Shown: positions 1-13,689, counted from the stretch's first letter. The stretch: 64,000 nt of DNA from Phycomyces blakesleeanus NRRL 1555(-) (GCF_001638985.1 NW_017265136.1:1384726-1448725), one strand, 5' to 3'. Program-made: numbers and translations. Notes: generated by a model not told the origin, from the sequence alone.

Positions 1-1031
1 GATTGCCCTTATATATACATATACATCATTGAGTATAACTCTCGGCGATCTTTTGTCATTGTTAATAAACTTTTTTTTTCTATTTATTTATTTACTTTCT
101 TTATAAAATCAGTATTAACACGAGTGAAAGGATTGTAGTGCAGATACTTATGGTTATGATCTTTATTACGTAGTGATTGGCTTTAAGCAATCTTATTCTT
201 AAACAGAACCAACTATATCAACGTAAAGCCTTGAACCTATAGATATATTATATTAAATTTCTTAATTTAACAGCACAGCTTGTTTTGGCACAAAGAGAGT
301 TGAAATAAAGGATAAACGAATGCTGTATACCTTGAGCTTAAATGTTGTTTGAATAGAAGATCAAATCGATCAAATCAATAAAATTTGTATTGTCATTTTG
401 GAAATAAGAAAATAGAGTTGGCAAGAATTTATTTCCAGGCACGCGGATTCTTTTGTTTGGAGTCCAAGCAATAACAAAAACAAGTGACGGAAGTGTTTGT
501 ACTAATATACGCATGTGTTTCTCTCTTTTGGTATCTCTTTACACAAACACAAACACAAACATATATATTTGTTATACATACTATCTTGGCTTAATTCAAT
601 CCAGACAAATCATAAAGCCAAAAGTAAGCGAACCCAATATGATACTCAATCGAGACTTGACAAAAAAATTCATTCACAACACTTGACCACATGAACAAAG
701 GCTGACTATAGACAACATACGAAAAATTACGCAAACATCATCATCTCACGTGGAGTAGAAGACACTCCTGTTTTGTAATTAATAGTCTCTCATCCCAAAG
801 GTTATTTCGAGTTCAATTTAAAGGACAAAAAAATAAGGAAACCCAAACCGGAAAAAGGTCGAATAAAAGTATACTTCTTCTAAATAAAAAGTACCGTAAT
901 ATCAATGGCCTAAATCCAAGGAAAATATATACATATAAAGAGAGATCAACCTTTAATATAAATACATACATGCATGCATACATACAAAGTTAAATCATAA
1001 AAGCGAATATTTTACAATACAATCCATTCAT
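1..1031. other. Intergenic, no gene seen
   Basis: AT-rich sequence 3' of the CHY zinc-finger gene, which is transcribed toward it. Short open frames, such as the one at 453-686, have low-complexity composition and no recognisable motif. I see no RNA gene or repeat worth naming. Confidence 0.6.
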
Positions 1032-3572
1032 TCATCCTACGCGATCTTGTTTTCTGGATTGAACCTTTTGAGTTCCTTTATGTTTTCGGGTATCCTTTCT
1101 GCTCATTTTGGTCTTGTCACGCATCCCTTGACCACCTTCCCAAAATGCTCCCTTGTGTTGGTCAGGCTCAAATGCATGATTGCACCCAGTACATAGTGGC
1201 ATAATAGCTTGTTCGCGAGAACACATGCCACAAACATGGCGCTGAGCATATGTGTAAGGATGATCTTGGTCTAAATCATGGCACGTATTGCAAGGATAAA
1301 GCTTCTGGCAGCACGGAAAACGGAACCATCGTTTTGATTTACGATAGTGGGAGCATCTTCCTTTGTCCGGAAGGGGTTGCCCGCAAACCTTTGTTTTTAT
1401 AGAACCCTTTTGCTTAAGCTTCATAACCTGTGCTTCGTCTGCCTCAAATTGGCCCTCATCTGTGCCAATCCGGAAGTATCGATGACTCTCATATCCCAGA
1501 CTCATTTTTGTAAAGCATGCAGAACATTGCTGGTTTAAGATACGTGGATCATTAAATTGAGCACAAGTACTTGATTCTGTTAGACACTGGGCACAGGTGG
1601 CAGTAAGAGATAAGGAGACAAGAGAAATAGGACTAAGCTTGACGAGTTGTAGAAGCCCGAGTGTAGATGCATTTGGATGAATGAAATCTACCATATATAT
1701 ATATTTAATTTTTTTTCAGTCATTGGATGGTTACACTTTGATGTGAATACCTGATAGAAATCTTACTCCAACCATGAGGGTGCATGTAGGACATGTTGTC
1801 CAACTTTCACGCTTGGTATTGACTTTTTCTGGCTGAATGTTGTCTATGGCTAGACTTCCCTTACACCGACCACACTTCATTACCATAGAAATAGAAGCAC
1901 AACGAACAAGGGCTACATTTTTGAGGAAAACGTTGTCCAACCTGATTTCTGTTCCTCGTCTAGGAGCAGCTATACTATCATGGGGTATAACAGATTCATT
2001 TCCATCATTTTCTCTTTCCTCACCCTCTTCGTTTCCACACGTGTCGCCGTCTATTGGTTTAGCATTAGGTGGGAGGAGGAGACAGCGGTCGTTAACAACG
2101 ATCACTCGGTTGTCTTTTGTTTCATTGTACAAAATCTCTTTCGGTTTGGGTGTGAGTACTGGCTTTGGTGGTTCTGAAGTTTCTGGTTTTATTTCAGGAT
2201 AAGGTTTGGATGGCGGCAAAAATTGGACCGCATCCCTATATAGGCTTGAGAAGTTGCGATTAAGCCAATTGAGATTTTGAAATAAAGATGCACTCGAATC
2301 TTTAACATAAGCAGAGAACGCATCGACAATTGTACTACATAATAGAAGTATTAAATATAGTATTATCAAACAAGCCAAGCGTAAAGTGTGCTTACATGGC
2401 TCTAAAATTTTCAAGAGAAGGTTTCTGGATTGAGATACTGCATGGCTCAAGCGGATACATGACAGGTACTGAGTATTCTAAGATCAAATTCTCGCCTAGT
2501 TGTTCTTGAACCGAAGGATCAAGATCATTCCATTGTATATGGATGGAGCATACGGTCTGGTGGCCATTTGCCCTAGTAAGAGGGCACAATTATAAGCATA
2601 CTATTTTTAAGGAATATATATATATATACATACTAGGTTAAAACTTACTTTACCACACTGTAAGAAGTACCAAACCTTGTTTGTAATTGGCGCATTTCAT
2701 GATGCCTCCTCTTTGCAGCCTCTTTTCTTTGTTCTGGTGTATAACATGCACTCACAAATATAGCAGCATTGGGGTTTAATGCTTTTGCAGATCTCGATGG
2801 ATTTAGGATATCGTGTTTATTTACAGCCGGCTTTGGGTTTTGTGAAATGGGTAATGGTGTTTTGGGAGATCCTTTTTTTGGATAACTGACGAATCTAATC
2901 GTTGGGGCAGGTGATTTCTGTAAAATCTCTTCCATGTGTTTATCCAACCAATCCATCTGTTGGACAAGACTTATATGAGATGACGCATAATTTTCCTTTG
3001 TAAATGTTTCATAGCCCAATTCTAGATTTCTATAGGAACCATTAATATTCATATTGCTTCTTTTCTTTTTATATATCTATTTAGTCTTGCCTCAAGAATC
3101 CTTTTGGTATATCAGAATTTGTTACTGTTAGACTGCATTGATGAAGAGGATATTTTGTTGGAACCATCAGAAGGATCTCTAGTGCTTCTAGATCAAAAGG
3201 AAAGTCGGGGTCGCTTGGAGGGATCAACAATCTTATCTGAGTGCCTTTCTCTGTTTCACTAAGACACAATGTCAACAAAAAAAAGAAAAGACATCAGTGT
3301 TCGCTGACTTGGCTTGTTATATTATTACGTCGAGGAAAAAGAGCTTTGGTATCGTCTTGAGAGTAGGGCAATCTCAATATGTCTTTCTGAAAGAGTTTGC
3401 CCATTCTTCTGATTCTAATCTCGTAATGAAGACGATTCAATGACCAGTTTTTACGAATTGACGCAGAAAAAAAAAGAAGAATTTGGATTACCAAAACATT
3501 AGGGATTGGCCTAGTCATTGGCAGTCTTTTAAGTTTTGGTTCCGAACTGTTTGTGGCATTAGGTGTCGACAT
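1032..3572 (-). CDS. CHY-type zinc-finger protein with RWD-like regions
   Basis: Seven exons on the minus strand: 3572-3492, 3419-3329, 3250-3091, 3029-2649, 2572-2396, 2334-1751 and 1687-1032. They keep frame throughout and give about 709 aa. The C-terminus holds a CHY zinc finger: CGQPLPDKGRCSHY, then paired Cys/His ending HVCGMCSREQ and a CTGCNHAF knuckle. Before it are two more Cys pairs (MKCGRCKGSL, TTCPTC) and a CAQC/CSAC pair. The N-terminal half carries two RWD-like stretches (PTKYPLHQCSLTV and VPVMYPLEPCSISI). CHY fingers bind zinc and occur in ubiquitin-ligase and mitochondrial import proteins; the role of this long fungal form is not known to me. The intron at 3090-3030 appears to be GC-AG, because a GC donor in good context is the only one that keeps the RWD frame. 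The first two exon junctions are the least certain. Confidence 0.72.
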
Positions 3573-6500
3573 GAAGCCTGTTTTTTTTTCTACTTGTTTA
3601 ATAAGAGTGATTGACCGATGAATAACACTAAAGTAAATGTCAACTAATTCACACTCCGGGTTACAGATGATGTAGTGGTAAAAGGTAATAATAATAATAG
3701 GGAAGTGCTTTGAAATAGTTAGTAGCTTTTACAAGGTCATCGTCATCTTACCAATATGATGTTCTAAGGCTTCTTTAGTTTTTATTTTATGTTTTGGATA
3801 TTAATATATTGAACTGATAGCACGTTTTGATGAGGGGATTTTCTTTTAAAAATATATATATAAATATAAATAAATAATGATAGTAATTCTAATGGATTCG
3901 AGTGGAAATAAGAAGTGGAAAACTTGCTTGATTACAAAATTACAAAATAGAAGCACAAAAATAAGCTACTGACTCTGCACAACTTCAATATAATTTTATC
4001 AACCCTTAACACGAAGCAAACAAACAAACAAAAATGCAATTGAGATTTGTTAAACAAAAGAAAACGAACAATTAGCTAAAGAGCCTTTGAGCGTAAAGAG
4101 ATGCGTGTTTTTTTTGGGTACGAAACTAAATATGATATTTATTGAGAGTAACGAAGGATTATATTTATACAACAGCATGTCATGTGCTGTTACTGCGGTA
4201 AGTGCTCTCCTCAATGTCATGGTTTTATGAGAGAATGGTTAGACCAGATATTGAGAGGCCGGTGAGCCATGTATTACAGCACAACACAGATTAAATATAT
4301 ATATACACATTCTTGTTTTCTACCCTGCAGTATCTCCTTTGACTTGCTTTTCAATACAACTCGAAAATTTTGTAAAAAAAAAAGTCGTTACATATTTTTG
4401 TGAAAGGCATTGCTATTAATTTACAATATTTGATAGTCTCCTATTTATTGGGACAAACCTTCAATAAATTAAGGATGTCTATTAATATCTAGTATTGAGT
4501 TTAATAGGACATTATGGGGGTTTCAATCATATATACATTTTAAAAGATGTGCCTGATAAATAAAAAGAAAGCATAGGCTCTTACTTTTAAGGACTGTGTT
4601 ATCAAATTGTTAGTATACCATTTGGTATGGTTAACCAACCTGACCTTCTTGTAATTTTCTTAATCTTTAATGATCTAACTAAATGAGCAAAATAATAATA
4701 ATATTGACCACTTGGCTTATGAAAAAACAACATACTAATCATCGTATTTCTTTTTATTACACGTAGATTCCTAGCCTTGTTGATGGGACAATGTGAGAGG
4801 GTTAGATATAAAGTAGTCTTAAGCATATGCATATATGTATATATACTTAAATTTGGATATTTATTAAGGCTACACCCACATTCCAATGTCAAGTTTTATT
4901 CTTTATTCTTACTATTTCCGTTAATTGTGATGCCACATCTCTCTTGGAATAAAAAGATGTGGGTTACTATATATACATAGATGCTCTCGTAATCTGCAGG
5001 TACCAATGCAAGCGACTGTACTAATTGTACATCTCGTATTATCGGCATGCAAATGCGCTACTGTCTAGGGGTTATGTGGTCTTGGTAACCTTAATATATA
5101 TTTTTCCAACCTACAATTCATTTGAAACAAAGTTTATTTTAACCCATTATCAAAAATAGGTTTTTCTTATATACATATGACGTTAACAGATTAGGTAGCA
5201 CAACAAACTATTTTAAAAAGTTGTATTACATGAAAACATCTGTGATGGTAACGTTTTATGCGGGGGTCTTTTTAATTCCATGATCCTAACGACGACTGTT
5301 CAAAAAATACAAATCTCCTCGGCCTCAAGAATATTTCATAGTGCTTTATGATGAAATATTAAATCATATCTATGAATTATGGGTATAAAGAACAGAATCA
5401 AAAAGAAAATAGTAAGTAGAGGCTTGTAATCTAGAAGAAACCCTATAGAATAGTTTACCATGTTTAGTTAGATATGTTATATATAGCACTGCTCACTCTT
5501 GGAAAAAAAATAAAAACCTTTTGTTCTGTTTAAGCATTCTATTAGTTATATATACTTTTAGTCATCAAATAAATACCTACATATATAAGAGACCTATTAC
5601 AGCTGGATACAGACTAATAAAGACAAGCTTGTATTAATGGTATATCTCCCGAACAATACATCGTGTTGTGTTATAATACTCTTTGAAAGTTTTCCTTTAT
5701 AAGAAAAGATATAGAAAGAATACAAGAATACATTAGATATGATTATATCTTTAATCTTCAGAGTCTGTTGTAATATGTTGATAAAAATAGACTTGAAGGT
5801 ATGTTGGATCTGTAGGGTATGTTCGTCCTTTCTTTAAAATCTGAAATTAGGAAAAGTCTCTACTCACCATTACTTGTTTAAAATGATTGTCTGGATTGAA
5901 AACAAATCCTGTTTTAATATTAATATCAAGACACTAAAAGAGACTTTGAACATATCAAACTTGGTAGGTTTATGACGATATTGCCAAAGATGCAACCTTT
6001 TATTTTTACTTTAAAATAATAGTTGTAGTTATAATTATAATGAAAATATCATATAAGCCATTAAATCTATTGTATTTTCATTGATATATAAATTTGTTAC
6101 TTAGAATATTCAGTGCAGCAAACAAGCTGTTATATTATCCAGCAACACTTTGTTATCTAAACTGACCTTAAGATCAAATGTATCTATCATTGGTGCTTCC
6201 TGTCGGTGCAAGAATAACCTTGTTGACTCCAAGATTGTAATGGAAACGGTATTGGAGTGTGGTGAAAGATCGCCAATGTAGTCGATCTTGGGATTGTTAG
6301 TTGTAATCACTTGTCTTTGTCAAGACGAATAAACAGTTGCTTATTAAAGACATAGTATTAATTAATATCTAGATAGTCTACTTTGGTAGGCAATATAATA
6401 AAGGTTTTAAGATATTGGTTAATAGTATTAAATATCGGATGATATTGTGCTGTTAAATTATAGACAGTGAATTTCAGCCACTAGATATGGATCTTTTAAA

Positions 6501-7560
6501 AGATCTGTGTTCTGACGTGCTTTAATGCTAACTTGCAGTGGGGTCTGTTTCTTGATTATATATATATATTAAGGAATTGAAACCTTGACCTGTATTTCAA
6601 AAAAAAAAAGAATAGCCAGATAACTAGCAATATAGTACAATTGAACAAAAAGAAGTTCAGTAAACTTAACAAAAAAAATATCAGAAATCTTATATTTTAT
6701 TAAAAATGCGGAACAGGTGTTTCGATTGAGTCGCGCAGTTTTGTATTCAAGATTTATTAATGACATCAGTATAGAAGATCGTGTAAAAAGTGCCTATTTG
6801 GACTAGTAATGTAAATATAATGCAGGCCAAGCAAAAAAAAAAACTCTAGAAACAAGACATAATAAGGTTGGGTTTCTCGACACGTCTCTTGTGTCTCAGT
6901 TACATATTACATATGTTCCAGAACGTCTAGCCGATACCATATTTTATTTTCATTTGTGACCGATAGTTCTTGTAAGCGTTAGTTGTGACATATATAGTAC
7001 GAATGAAAAAAAAACCTTGTGTTTTTTTTTCTTCTTGCATTGGAACCCCCTCAAGGAGTATTTATGGCAATCAAAAGGTAAAATGACATTGTGTAAGCTG
7101 TCGAGTCAAAGCTTGTGTTGCCTAATTTTCAAACAAAATCAGTCGAATAAAAATCAAATCTACCAGTCAAATACATTAAAAAACGCCTATGATTGGCTCG
7201 CACCTGAAAAAAAAGGTTCAGTCAGGACCATGTGAAGTACCTTTTCGATCTTTATGTTACCAGCCTATAAAAATAGACTTCCATTGATCAGCCAAGAATG
7301 AGCCCTACTTGCGTATATAAAAAGTCACGATCAAAGAATAGCAACAATTTTAACAGAAAAAGACGGGCTGGGGGACTTGCTTGGTAAGCCCGGTCGGGTT
7401 GCAAAAACCCGATTTTAAATTTATGCCTCAAATGCTCTGTTTCTCTTTCTCACCTCTTTATTACTTCTTGTTCCTCTCTTTATTTATATATACATCTATA
7501 GACTCTCTCTTTCTTTCTTTTTCTACCTTTCTATTATTAATAATTAAAATAAATACATTC
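3573..7560. other. Long intergenic region, no gene seen
   Basis: About 4 kb of AT-rich DNA between the divergently transcribed CHY and two-finger GATA genes. It contains poly-A/T runs and TA-repeats. A minus-strand frame at 6310-6110 has a fairly protein-like composition (for example DYIGDLSPHSNTVSITILES), but it has no convincing partners or family. The last 180 bp before the GATA start are a CT-rich leader that is open in the gene's frame. An in-frame ATG at 7423 lies in that leader, but its translation is low-complexity. Confidence 0.5.
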
Positions 7561-9734
7561 ATGGCGCCTATTGTGCTGAAAATCAAAGGCAATGAGTCCT
7601 TCTCGCCATTCTCTAATCTCCATTCTGGAGATGATCTCTCAAAGACTTGGCGAGTGTGCACAAAAGTGAAAGATTCATTAGAAAATGGCTCTCGCTTGGA
7701 AAACTTGTCTTGGCGTCTATGGTTTCTTCATAATGTGCTTGTAGGAGACCCCAAAGCCAAGTCCAACTTCAAACGCATATCCTCAAACGCCACACACAAA
7801 CTGGAAAGCGAAAAGGGTTCAAGCTTGAACCAACTACGAGAAAAAAGTAGACCAAATAAAAAAAAGCAGGAAAAAGCTATAGAACATTTAGATAGCAACG
7901 TAAGCCCAACCACGACCACAGCCAAGAAAACAAAAAAGACATACACTCAACCAGAAAGTCAGCCTAAGCCGCCACACCTGGACACTACAGCTGACATTCC
8001 CTCGCTTGGTAACCCCAACCAATATGGCGGTATCTTGGACTACACATGCTCATCTCAAAACGCACCTCCTGTTTCCAATACCAATGACACCAATGCATAT
8101 CCACAAACGTCATACGCCGATCCTTCTAGCTACTTGTCTGAACCATCGATTATGGATAGACCAGTAACTGAGAATTTTGTACTCCATCAATATACGTCTG
8201 ACCAAGCTCGCGATCAGGTAGTAGAGCTTGAGAATATATTTGGATCATTTGGGGATATGCAGGCTTTTATGAACCCAATACCGGGAGAGATGCCGATGGT
8301 TGAAATGGATTTAGATACTATGATGGATGAACCCTCATGGCAGCAGTATTCACAGCCTAATTACACTCCCCAAGTTCCTCTCTACTCACTCAATTCGTAT
8401 TCGTATCCCAACTCGCTCTACGACCCAACACAAAATCAACTGTCGCACCAGATCCCGTCCGAGAACTACACAGCATCCTATCAGCCCATAACAACCACAT
8501 CTGTTGAAGCAGAGCCAACAACATCCCCTCCCGCTTCCCCTCCCCTCCCTCCCCCTCCTGCTCCTCCTTCTATTTCTCAAACAGTGCTACCGACTTCTTC
8601 TCCAACAACACTTCCGATAAGTCACGGCGATGGTTCATCAGCTTATTATGTGACTTATTCAGACAGCATGCCGCCCCTTCCAACTGGGACGCTCAGAAAC
8701 AAGCTTTTAGCATCTCTCCCACGAAAAACATTGGCGTCTGCCGAACGATTACTTTCTCCGGCAGCACAGTCAGCAAAGAATATTAAGAGCGGTAAACGTG
8801 GAATCCCATCCGAGGTAGCGGCTGCCAGTTCAGGACCGGCTCCCGCATCCTTGGTAAAAAATCCTTCCCAGAGATTTACCAATGGCCCAGACCAGGCCAC
8901 GGGTCAATTCAACGCAGCACCACAAACAGCGGAATACCTACCCACCAAATTTGAATCGCACACAGAGCCCAATCGCCAAAAAACCCCTCCAAAAACTATG
9001 CGCCCCATGGCCGTCAATAGCACGCCTTCCGAGGGAAAGCCGCCTATTTGCAGCAACTGTGATACTACATCAACACCACTATGGCGACGTTCTGTTCAGG
9101 ATGAGTTGCTTTGCAATGCCTGTGGCTTATAGTGAGTCTTTCTTAAAACAGTCCGCTGTGTATGTGTATATGGACTAAGAAACTCATCTTCCTTGTTAGT
9201 CTGAAACTTCACAATGCACCTCGCCCAAAACATTTAAAACCCCATTCTATAAGGAAAGACTCACGCGGAGAAGAGGATTTGATACAACCAGTATGCTCTA
9301 ATTGTAAAACCAATACAACTCCTCTTTGGCGCCGTGATATAGAAGGTCAATCGTTATGTAACGCATGTGGGCTCTAGTAAGTATACTACGTGATAATGAA
9401 TGTTATTTACAAAAGTTAATTATGTATTCTACTATAACAAAGTCTTAAGCTCCACCATGAGAAGAGACCTCTTTCGATGAAGACAGACATCATAAAAAAA
9501 CGCCAGCGATGCGAAAACCAAAATCAACAAACAGGCAAAAAACCGTCAAAGAAGGGACGTTCAGAAAGTCAGGAACAAGATGAGGAAATAACACTAGAAA
9601 TTACCACCAGTGTCTGGCAAAACAATACAATTCAACAGTACAGTAACCCTTATATTTACAGTAGTAACAACAAAGATAAAGCATCTTATCGACAAAAGAA
9701 TAATGGGCGCGATGAACTAGTGATAAGCCGATAG
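7561..9734 (+). CDS. Two-finger GATA transcription factor with DUF1752 N-terminus
   Basis: Exons 7561-9131, 9200-9376 and 9443-9734 give about 679 aa. The N-terminus has the conserved block [10 protein letters not shown]...[13 protein letters not shown] (DUF1752, the N-terminal domain of AreA/Gat1-type nitrogen activators). A long Ser/Pro/Gln-rich middle follows, with a poly-Pro stretch near 8530-8560. Two GATA fingers of the C-x2-C-x17-C-x2-C type come next: residues about 497-521 ([14 protein letters not shown]) and about 556-580 ([14 protein letters not shown]), about 34 residues apart. Introns split each finger at the same place, after CNACGL within the Tyr codon. A basic tail ([18 protein letters not shown]) completes the DNA-binding region. 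Fungal two-finger GATA proteins known to me are mostly iron/siderophore repressors with a Cys-rich linker; that linker is absent here. I infer a nitrogen-type regulator. The start at 7561 was chosen because family homology begins there. Confidence 0.88.
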
Positions 9735-10472
9735 AACAAAAAGACTCCCATTCCCCACTTATTACTGCTATTACTATTACTATTATTACTACTTTTATAT
9801 ACTTTTTTTTTACTCTTGTTCTCAAAGTTGATTCTTGTGTACAGTTTAACGAACCCATTTCCCTTCATTTCAGTCGGTTTATTCTCGTTTCTCTATTAGA
9901 TTATACATTTATAAAAGCGTCTCTCTCTCTCTCCTTTTGACTTTTTATTTTATTTTTACTTTTCTTTATACTAATTAAATATATTGCTCATTTTCATATA
10001 CAATAAAACTAGAAAATTTGAAGTCCACAATTGGATTTGATTTGACTTCTTGATTTAATTTGACTTGATTTAATTCAATTTTAATTTAATTTAATTTTTG
10101 GGAAAGAGTCCTCAAAATTTTAACAGATATGACTGTAAAGAACCTTATTCTCTTTGCATATAGGATAAACTAGACATACTTGTGTGCGTTGTCAATATCT
10201 TCACTTTCTAGTACTAAATATATACGAGATAAGACGGATATTCACGTGCAAGTACAATACTATGGGCTTGAACTATTTGTAAGCTTTCTGATCCAAGATA
10301 CATTCATTTCTACAACTAAGCACAATCTTCCGCGGAAAAACTTTCAGCCTACGTAATTCTCATTAGCAATTCTTATAAGGAGCAATATTCATTCTCCGAC
10401 ACTCTAGAAAATAAAAGTATAAAAAGAAACGATAAGCATTTTTTCCTATATTTCATACACCTTTTATTAATC
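9735..10472. other. Intergenic: 3' end of the GATA gene and thioesterase promoter
   Basis: AT-rich, with a TC tract near 9920-9933 and TTTAATT-type short repeats at about 10040-10100. A TATA-like stretch lies near 10415, just upstream of the thioesterase start. No gene is visible. Confidence 0.5.
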
Positions 10473-11624
10473 ATGGACACCGTAACAAAGGAAATGGATG
10501 GCTTGAACTTGACTAACTCCACAATTTCGGCCTTTGACAAGGGCACAAACACCCAATTTATCGGAAAGTCAGCTAGTGGTGCACTATACTATGTTGGCCA
10601 TGCCAGTTTGGTAAATACTAGCTTTCACTGCGCTTAGGAGCATATAATTAACGCACATAGTCTACATAGCAATGGTCTATCGGACAGGTTCCCAATGTAA
10701 GTTTTCTTAAAAGTATTATGATTATTCAAGCACCTTTTTCTAATTCTTTCTATTTTAGGGCGGTAAGAATTACCCAATATGAAAAGTCTTAATTTAGAAA
10801 CCATGTTTGTACTTATCTTCTTTGGTTATTAAGGCTACGTTGTTTCCATTATGCTCGATTCTGTACTCCAGCGCTACGAGAAGCTTTATCAGAAGCATCC
10901 AATTTCTCTCAACTGCTTTTTCCTTCGCAAAACCATCCCAGGGCCAATCCTAATCGAGATTGAGGATATTAAGATGTCCGGAAAGGGTTATTGTCTATCC
11001 CGTGCCGTCCTTAAACAGCTGAACAATTTCGATGATCCTATGCCCACTAACATTGACGAGTACGACCCCGCAATGTTTAATGACAAAATACAAGGAGTTT
11101 TCACAATGGGCAATATGCTTAACGAACAAGGTGTCACTGTCCTTCACAAGCCTCTTACGCCTCCATCCCGCGAGAATCTTGAACCATTCAAGTATATATT
11201 CATGGGCGATATGGTGAATAGCAAGATCGATCACTCTATGCTCCCAAAATCTGACAATGATGGTGTTCAGACACCGGGCACCCCCGAACACCATCACCTT
11301 ATCAGCTTTTCTGATAATCGCTCGGTGGACTTCAAGAGTATTCCATACTGGTGCGATATGTTCATCACACCTGCCGCGAATCTCGGTACAGATGTATGGG
11401 GTGGCAGCATTTGGTGCGCAACAATGCAGATGGAAATCCAATTCAAGAGAATCCCAACAGGAAAAGAAGTTCTTTGCAGCTTCATCACACCTCATATTAT
11501 GAATAGCCGCCTTGATTTGGATGGTGGTATATGGGATGAAGATAACAATCTCCTTGCCGTCACCCGTCACCAATGCCTCGCTCTTCCCTTCAGTCGGAAC
11601 ACACCAAATGTTTCTAAGCTCTAA
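10473..11624 (+). CDS. Thioesterase-like (double hot-dog, TesB-type) protein
   Basis: Proposed exons: 10473-10610, 10670-10696 (27 nt), 10759-10762 (4 nt) and 10834-11624, about 319 aa. Exons 2 to 4 join to read QWSIGQVPNGGYVVSIML, the characteristic N-terminal strand and helix of acyl-CoA thioesterase-like hot-dog proteins. The fit depends on the four-base exon GGCG, flanked by ttttag and gtaaga; skipping it breaks the frame. The large exon encodes the rest of two hot-dog halves, including the second-half segment around WGGSIWCATMQMEI and the ending DEDNNLLAVTRHQCLALPF. Family members hydrolyse acyl-CoA or related thioesters; the substrate cannot be told here. The family call is good, the enzymatic activity is inferred. 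Confidence 0.78.
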
Positions 11625-13689
11625 ATGAAGAACATATCAGGCACTTGCTGTCTTATTTGCTTTATCTGGTCCTTCCTTTATCATACCTAGACGTATACTT
11701 TCTAGATTATATACACTCTTCATAGCTCTCATATCCATTTATGCATATATATGTAATTTTTCTCTTTCATTCATTCATTCATTTCATTTCATTTGGAAAT
11801 ATGCTATACGTAGTGTATCAATACTTTTTATATAGACATCGTTATTGATATTCTGTACACTAAATCTTAAATAAATATTTACACCATTTGATTGATTTTA
11901 TATTGGTGACTGGAGACTCTTACATCATTCAGCCCTCGGTTCTATTAGCCATATTCCCCATAAAAAATATAAAATATATTCTGGAACCTATTAATCTCAA
12001 CCTTGAAGAATAAAAGACATAGTATACAGGAAGCCATTAAGAGGGGTTATTCTCTTGAACTCCGGGTTTTAGAGCATTGCTAGCATGTTCAATTTGATCT
12101 AAACCAAAGCTTTGTATAGGTCAGAAGTTGGGTTTCTTAACTCGCCAACAGTATTTTGTTTGTATTCATTGGTCGGCTTCAGTGTCCAACACTATTTATA
12201 CCATTCTGTGCACGAGATAATATGGTAGCTGGCACCGTAACATTTTTATTATAAGCAATATCATATTGTGTTACTCGTTTAATTTTTGGTGCCATGGATT
12301 AAAGTCCTTTAAAAAAGAGTTGGTAAATTCAGCTTGGGCTATAAACTGCTAAAAGAATGACAAAATATCAAATATACCAGCTTAAAATCAATCTTACAAC
12401 ACTATGGGATCTTCTCTGAACTTATGTACCACAATTACATCGCTCCCTTACCTATCTCTAAGCTTATAAAGGACACACGGCTCAAAGTCATTGCTCTTCC
12501 TTACAAACATCAGATTATTTTGCCACTTCACCTTGATATAGCTTTCAATAGCAAGAGTTCCCACAAATCTTGCTCAATTCAGCCAACTCTTTTTTTTTCT
12601 CGTGGAACCAATTATGAATTTACTATAAGGGCGAAAAAAAAGGTCAGACCCTTTTGTTTAAATATAGGCAATGGCTGTCTGTCTACAGCCTATCGTACCT
12701 GAACCTTCAAAAGTTTCCTGATTATATTCACAATTCTCAATATATATATATATATCTCGTATTCAAATAAAAATTTATATTATCTATAGCACCAAAACCT
12801 TTTCTTTGGCTTTACAAAGGTTGAATTTAATTAATATGGAATATTATCTTCCCAACATTTGAATGTGTTGAATTACGTTATTCAAGAGAATTCGTAAGTT
12901 ACAATCAAGGATGCGGTATGTCTAGTATTAGAAAGCCAAATGGTCATATTTATTCTAACATTCTGACTGCATGTCATTATATGCCGGCAATGTACTTTAT
13001 TGACATTTGAAAGGAAGAAGAAAAGAGAGAGAAAAACAAAAAAAAATGACATTATAGTATATGGCTTATTCCATTGACAATCCCTACTGTGTCCGTGTGA
13101 GTATAGTTTAAATTGTTTGAAGATGTAGATTAATGCTAATAATTAGGCTGTAAATTGTACAGATGAGGATGAAGATTAAAATTTAATTGTTAGTGGTGAA
13201 TTCGCGCCCACTTTATAAAACTTGCAAGATTGAATTACTTGGGGATGTTTTGTAGATGATGTTTTGAGAGTACTTGTTTTCATTTTACTTATTTAATAAT
13301 AATAATAATAGTAGTAAAACGTTAGCTCTATGTGTGTTTGACGCGGGTCATACTAAGGTATTCGGGACTAATTTTGAGTTAGTATCTTAATATAGGGAAA
13401 AGTAGATACTGTGAGAGTGTTATTTATTAAAGAGACAAAATAGTATTGTTTATATATGCTACTTTTAAAATCCATGTAATTCAAATCCCTGTTGTGTAAT
13501 GATTGGTTTACACTGTATGAGTGTGTAGTGTACGTGCGCCTGACGTGTAACAATGCCAGAGATTGTTAACTCGTAAGGTTCATTAGCAAGAAGGACCCAG
13601 TGCTTGGTTGTGGAGTCTGTTCTTCTCTCAATTGTGGTACTATGTATACCACAAGTACAACTTAACTACGAATTAACACCCAGCCTAAC
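11625..13689. other. Intergenic, no gene seen
   Basis: Two kilobases of AT-rich DNA after the thioesterase stop. The open frame at 12424-12702 has no recognisable motif or splice partners. I see simple TA repeats near 12740-12755 and ATA repeats near 13295-13315, and nothing functional. Confidence 0.5.

Noticed and set aside
453..686. Plus-strand open frame of 77 aa
   Set aside because: Low-complexity Tyr/Thr/Asn sequence in AT-rich DNA, with no motif or splice context.
6110..6310. Minus-strand frame with protein-like composition
   Set aside because: Only 66 codons, no neighbouring exons I could join, no known family; kept as a remark, not a gene.
12424..12702. Plus-strand open frame of 92 aa after the thioesterase gene
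   Set aside because: No recognisable motif, no conserved pattern, isolated in a gene-poor region.
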